Shown: positions 22,892 to 25,692 of the stretch, in pieces | How the letters are laid out: the number at the start of each line of letters is the position of its first letter | Position numbering within the stretch: position 1 is the first letter of the stretch | Assembly: GCA_964352775.1 (NCBI GenBank) | Contig: CAYGTK010000031.1 | Coordinates: 1 to 25,692 of the forward strand | Reading direction: 5' to 3' | Length of the DNA: 25,692 nucleotides | Source of the DNA: CAYGTK01 sp964352775 | GTDB lineage: Bacteria > Bacteroidota > Bacteroidia > Chitinophagales > CAIOSU01 | Translations under genes and position numbers: made by a program | The notes under the pieces: generated by a model | Told to the model about the DNA's origin: nothing | What the model saw: the letters and a program-made list of their open reading frames with translations, nothing else | Databases searched by the model: none

Positions 22892-24139
22892 TTAGGAAAA
22901 CTTGTTTACCACTAAACCGCTCTTAAGCTTAGGCTCAAACCATGTGGTTTTCGGAGGCATAACTTTTCCGCTATCAGCTACTGCTATTAATTGAGCTATG
23001 CTAACTGGGTAAAGGGCAAAAGCAGCTTTCCAATCACCACTATTAACTTTACGCTCTAGCTCACCTAAACCGCGAATACCGCCCACAAAATCAATGCGCT
23101 CATCAGTACGGATGTCCTCTATACCGATTATCTTGCGGTATACATTTTCTTGAACAATGGCGCCATCTAGGCTTTCTACAGGGTCATTCTCATCAAATGA
23201 TGCTTCTTTAGCGGTCATTTTATACCAAGTGCGGTTAAGGTAAAGGCCAAAGGTGTTTGGTCGCTTAGGCTTATATGCCGAAGAGCCGATCTTGGTTACT
23301 TCAAAATTGTCAGAAAGCTTCGTCAAGAACTGCTCAGAGGTAAGTCCATTAAGGTCGTTAACAACTCTATTGTAATCAATAATGCTCAACTGGCTTGCTG
23401 GAAATAGTACTGATAAGTAGTAATTATATGGCTCATCTCCAGTATGGTTGGGGTTGTTTTCTATCAACTCCTTACACACTTTGGCGGAAGATGCCGCACG
23501 GTGGTGGCCATCAGCTATATAAGTATAAGGCACTTTTTCAGCAAATAGGACTACCATTTTATCAATTGCAGCTTTATCAGAAATCACCCATAACATATGC
23601 TGAGCGCCATCATCAAAAGTCACGTCAACATCAGGTTTTCCAGTAGAAAGCTCTTCTACTAATGTGTCAATATCCTGCACATCATTGTAAGTAGTAAATA
23701 CAGGTCCAGAGTGAATACCCGTGGTTTTAATATGGTTAATACGGTCTTTTTCCTTCTTTTCCCGAGTATGCTCGTGCTTTTTTATCACATCGTTAAAGTA
23801 GTCTTCCACGCTCGAGCCACATACCAATCCTGTTTGTGTGTGGTTGCCCAAAGTAATACGATATACATATAGGCTAGGGGTAGCGTCTTGTACAAACACC
23901 CCAGCTTCTATCATACGCTGGAAATTATCACGAGCACGCTCGTATATACCCATATTGTAAACATCAATACCAGCTGGAAAGTCTATTTCAGAGCGAATAA
24001 CCCTGAGGAAAGAGTTGGGGTTTCCCGCAGCTTCTTCTCTAGCTTCTTCGGTGCTTAGTACATCGTAAGGTTTACTGGCTACTTTATCAGTAAGGTCAGC
24101 TTTAGGTCTATATCCTGCAAAAGGGTGGATCTGTGCCAT
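22892..24139 (-). CDS. DUF1015 family protein
   Basis: 415 residues, soluble, no signal peptide. The N-terminus IHPFAGYRPK with KVASKPYDVLS and the motif YIADGHHRAASS identify the DUF1015 family, whose biochemical function is not established as far as I know. Members commonly sit with serC and serA in Bacteroidota, which suggests a role connected with serine synthesis; here the gene starts 5 bases after serC. YDVL and DGHHR are the best candidates for active-site residues by conservation. The ATG at 24139 is clear. The gene is convergent with the serine hydrolase, with a single base between stop codons. Confidence 0.9.
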   Translation of the reverse strand: MAQIHPFAGYRPKADLTDKVASKPYDVLSTEEAREEAAGNPNSFLRVIRSEIDFPAGIDVYNMGIYERARDNFQRMIEAGVFVQDATPSLYVYRITLGNHTQTGLVCGSSVEDYFNDVIKKHEHTREKKEKDRINHIKTTGIHSGPVFTTYNDVQDIDTLVEELSTGKPDVDVTFDDGAQHMLWVISDKAAIDKMVVLFAEKVPYTYIADGHHRAASSAKVCKELIENNPNHTGDEPYNYYLSVLFPASQLSIIDYNRVVNDLNGLTSEQFLTKLSDNFEVTKIGSSAYKPKRPNTFGLYLNRTWYKMTAKEASFDENDPVESLDGAIVQENVYRKIIGIEDIRTDERIDFVGGIRGLGELERKVNSGDWKAAFALYPVSIAQLIAVADSGKVMPPKTTWFEPKLKSGLVVNKFS

Positions 24140-24144
24140 AATCT

Positions 24145-25212
24145 CTATCCGTGTTTTTGTTCAAAATGTTGCACTACCTGCACCAGCACTTTCACGCTGC
24201 TTAAAGGCAAGGCATTGTATAAAGAGGCTCTAAAGCCTTTGGTCAGTCGGTGGCCTTTAATGCCAACTACTCCTTCCGACGCCGCAAAGTTGAGAAATTC
24301 TTCTTCCAATTCAGGCACTGTGATAGAAAAAGTCACATTCATTTGCGATCGGCTATCCTTTCTCACCTTTGTTACAAATAGGTCCGAACGGTCTAAAGCC
24401 GAATATAAAGTATCGGCCTTTTCCTTGTTTTTCTGCCCAATAGCTTCAGCCCCGCCCTGTTCCTTAAGCCATTGTAAATTCAACATACAACCATACATGG
24501 CAAATACTGGGGGCGTGTTTAGCATAGAGTCGCCTTTTACATGAGCCCTGTAATCGTATATACTAGGTAGTTCTTTAGTAATACTCTTTAAAAAGCTATC
24601 CTTTATTATAACTATAGTAGCACCTGCTGGGCCAATGTTCTTCTGCGCTCCTGCATATATAAGGTCGAACTTGCTATAGTCTATGGACCTACTTAATATA
24701 TCCGAAGACATATCTACCACTATGGGCACATCTATCAAAGGGTAATTAGTGTATTGCGACCCATATATAGTGTTGTTAGAAGTAAAATGTAGGTAGCGTA
24801 CGTTGTCACTTATTCCGCCTAACTCTGGTATATAGGAGTAATCCTCATCAGCAGAAGATGCAACAGTAACATCTTTTCCATAATAGCTTGCCGCCTTAGT
24901 TGCCTTTTGCGACCATACACCCGTATCTATATAAGCTGCCTTTTCATTAACCGAAAGGAAGTTTTGAGGTATCATAGCAAATTGAGTAGTTGCTCCACCT
25001 TGTAGGTAAAGTACATGGTAGTCATCTGGTAAATGGCACAATTCTTTTATTAAGCTTACGGCCTCATTTCGTACTTTTTGAATAATGGGTCCCCGATGTG
25101 AGAGCTCCAAAATGGAAAGTTCACTACCTTCTATATTGATAATTCCGGCTGCTATATTATCCAAAACCTGTTTTGGGAGTATAGAAGGCCCTGCGCTGAA
25201 GTTGTATTTCAT
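24145..25212 (-). CDS. serC: Phosphoserine aminotransferase
   Basis: 355 residues, a usual length. This PLP enzyme converts 3-phosphohydroxypyruvate and glutamate to phosphoserine in serine synthesis, and often does the matching step in pyridoxal phosphate synthesis. The N-terminus MKYNFSAGPSILPKQVLD is diagnostic. The PLP-binding lysine is Lys191 in YAGAQKNIGPAG, and the phosphate-binding QGGATTQFAM and SNNTIYGSQY are present. It is the first gene of a two-gene minus-strand unit with DUF1015; serA, normally between them in relatives, is absent from this spot. Start ATG at 25212. No good TAnnTTTG box was found upstream. Confidence 0.96.
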   Translation of the reverse strand: MKYNFSAGPSILPKQVLDNIAAGIINIEGSELSILELSHRGPIIQKVRNEAVSLIKELCHLPDDYHVLYLQGGATTQFAMIPQNFLSVNEKAAYIDTGVWSQKATKAASYYGKDVTVASSADEDYSYIPELGGISDNVRYLHFTSNNTIYGSQYTNYPLIDVPIVVDMSSDILSRSIDYSKFDLIYAGAQKNIGPAGATIVIIKDSFLKSITKELPSIYDYRAHVKGDSMLNTPPVFAMYGCMLNLQWLKEQGGAEAIGQKNKEKADTLYSALDRSDLFVTKVRKDSRSQMNVTFSITVPELEEEFLNFAASEGVVGIKGHRLTKGFRASLYNALPLSSVKVLVQVVQHFEQKHG

Positions 25213-25304
25213 CCTAGTGTATTAGGCTACTAAGGTATAAAATTGCTGATTTGGGTCGTATTATTAAAAGAAAAATATCATCACGAAACCCTTGTTGTTA
25301 TTGA

Positions 25305-25318
25305 GTTTTTTAAAAAAC
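25305..25318. repeat. 14-bp AT-rich palindrome upstream of the rRNA promoter
   Basis: GTTTTTTAAAAAAC is a perfect palindrome in the AT-rich stretch between serC and the rRNA promoter. With the neighbouring T-runs (25325-25341) it may serve as an UP-like or bending region for the rRNA promoter. Seen directly; role inferred. Confidence 0.35.
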
Positions 25319-25352
25319 GCGAAAGTTTTTTGAAGTTTTTATCAGTAAAGTG

Positions 25353-25383
25353 TTGCACAGTCTGGAAACTGCGTCTATCTTTG
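25353..25383 (+). promoter_or_regulatory. rRNA operon promoter (Bacteroidota -33/-7 type)
   Basis: TTG at 25353-25355 (context GTTG) and TATCTTTG at 25376-25383 are separated by 20 bases. This fits the Bacteroidota promoter pattern TTTG-(about 19-20)-TAnnTTTG, with one mismatch in the first box. An AT-rich stretch lies just upstream. Transcription would begin near 25389, heading into the 16S gene. It is the best-supported promoter in the window. Confidence 0.72.
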
Positions 25384-25413
25384 CGGTCCGCTTTTGAAGA
25401 AAAGCACGGAAAT

Positions 25414-25423
25414 NNNNNNNNNN
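25414..25423. other. Assembly gap (10 N)
   Basis: Ten N bases join the rRNA promoter region to 16S rRNA sequence that already corresponds to about E. coli position 46. The rRNA leader and the first roughly 45 bases of 16S are missing, so the true gap must be longer than ten bases. The round number suggests a scaffolding placeholder. Confidence 0.95.
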
Positions 25424-25692
25424 GGCTTAATACATGCAAGTCGAACGGTAACATGTCCTTCGGGATGATGACGAGTGGCGAACGGGTGAGTAACGCGTAC
25501 GCAATTTACCCCACACAGGGAGATAGCCCCGAGAAATCGGGATTAATACCCCATAATATAATTGAACGGCATCGTTTAATTATTAAAACTCCGGTGGTGT
25601 GGGATGAGCGTGCGTATGATTAGGTAGTTGGTAAGGTAACGGCTTACCAAGACTACGATCATTAGCTGGCGTGAGAGCGCGACCAGCCACAC
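25424..25692 (+). rRNA. rrs: 16S ribosomal RNA, partial
   Basis: The segment begins GGCTTAATACATGCAAGTCG and contains the conserved GAGTGGCGAACGGGTGAGTA, then ends at GACCAGCCACAC. It therefore spans roughly E. coli positions 46-330 and is cut on the left by the N gap and on the right by the window edge. The V1-V2 sequence has the look of Bacteroidota. A long plus-strand reading frame across the gap into this gene is an artefact. Confidence 0.97.

Noticed and set aside
25243..25623. 126-codon plus-strand reading frame
   Set aside because: It crosses the rRNA promoter, the N gap and the 16S gene, so it is an artefact.
1..25692. CRISPR arrays, tRNA genes, insertion sequences, riboswitches
   Set aside because: I looked for direct-repeat arrays, tRNA-like cloverleafs, transposase genes with terminal repeats, and long structured leaders (including before metH, where only 38 bases are available), and saw none.

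Overview
The window looks like a chromosomal segment of a member of the Bacteroidota, probably Flavobacteriales. The grounds are the partial 16S rRNA at the right end, -7 boxes of the TAnnTTTG type characteristic of this phylum, families that are largely restricted to it (DUF4293, a PorE-like TPR/propeller/OmpA protein), a methionine synthase split into two genes, and the lack of clear Shine-Dalgarno sites. I do not assign a family or genus. No tRNA, CRISPR array, insertion sequence or prophage is visible, and no gene-free stretch exceeds about 200 bases.

Left part (1-14237, all minus strand). Read in transcription order from the right, this is a run of housekeeping genes: a thiolase, truA, an MsbA-type ABC exporter, methionine synthase as two genes (homocysteine module, then folate/cobalamin/AdoMet modules), polA, two small overlapping membrane-protein genes, a PorE-like OmpA-family envelope protein, and the 5' end of recR. 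Several junctions are only 2-4 nt long, and at each of these the downstream gene starts with TTG. A DUF4293 membrane protein (14295-14723, plus) diverges from the thiolase. The 57-bp gap between them holds a perfect TAnnTTTG box on each strand.

Centre (14905-21085, plus strand). This is the most interesting part: four secreted or envelope proteins in a row that together resemble a chaperone-usher fimbrial operon. They are (1) a two-domain PapD-like periplasmic protein, (2) an apparently highly expressed cysteine-free subunit, (3) a shorter paralogous subunit with four cysteines, and (4) a 1218-residue outer-membrane beta-barrel protein with Ig-like N-terminal domains, Cna-B/SdrD-like C-terminal domains, an Asn-rich linker and an extra C-terminal domain. 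A strong stem-loop separates the first subunit gene from the rest, where an expression-tuning hairpin would be expected in a pilus operon. Assignment rests on fold-level patterns, gene order and local similarity between the two subunits, not on a database match. A serine hydrolase of the class C beta-lactamase/PBP fold (21133-22890) follows on the same strand.

Right part (22892-25692). serC and a DUF1015 gene form a tight minus-strand pair without serA between them. The DUF1015 gene is convergent with the serine hydrolase, their stop codons one base apart. An rRNA promoter (25353-25383) then leads into a 10-N scaffold gap and the 16S rRNA gene, which lacks roughly its first 45 nt and runs off the window.
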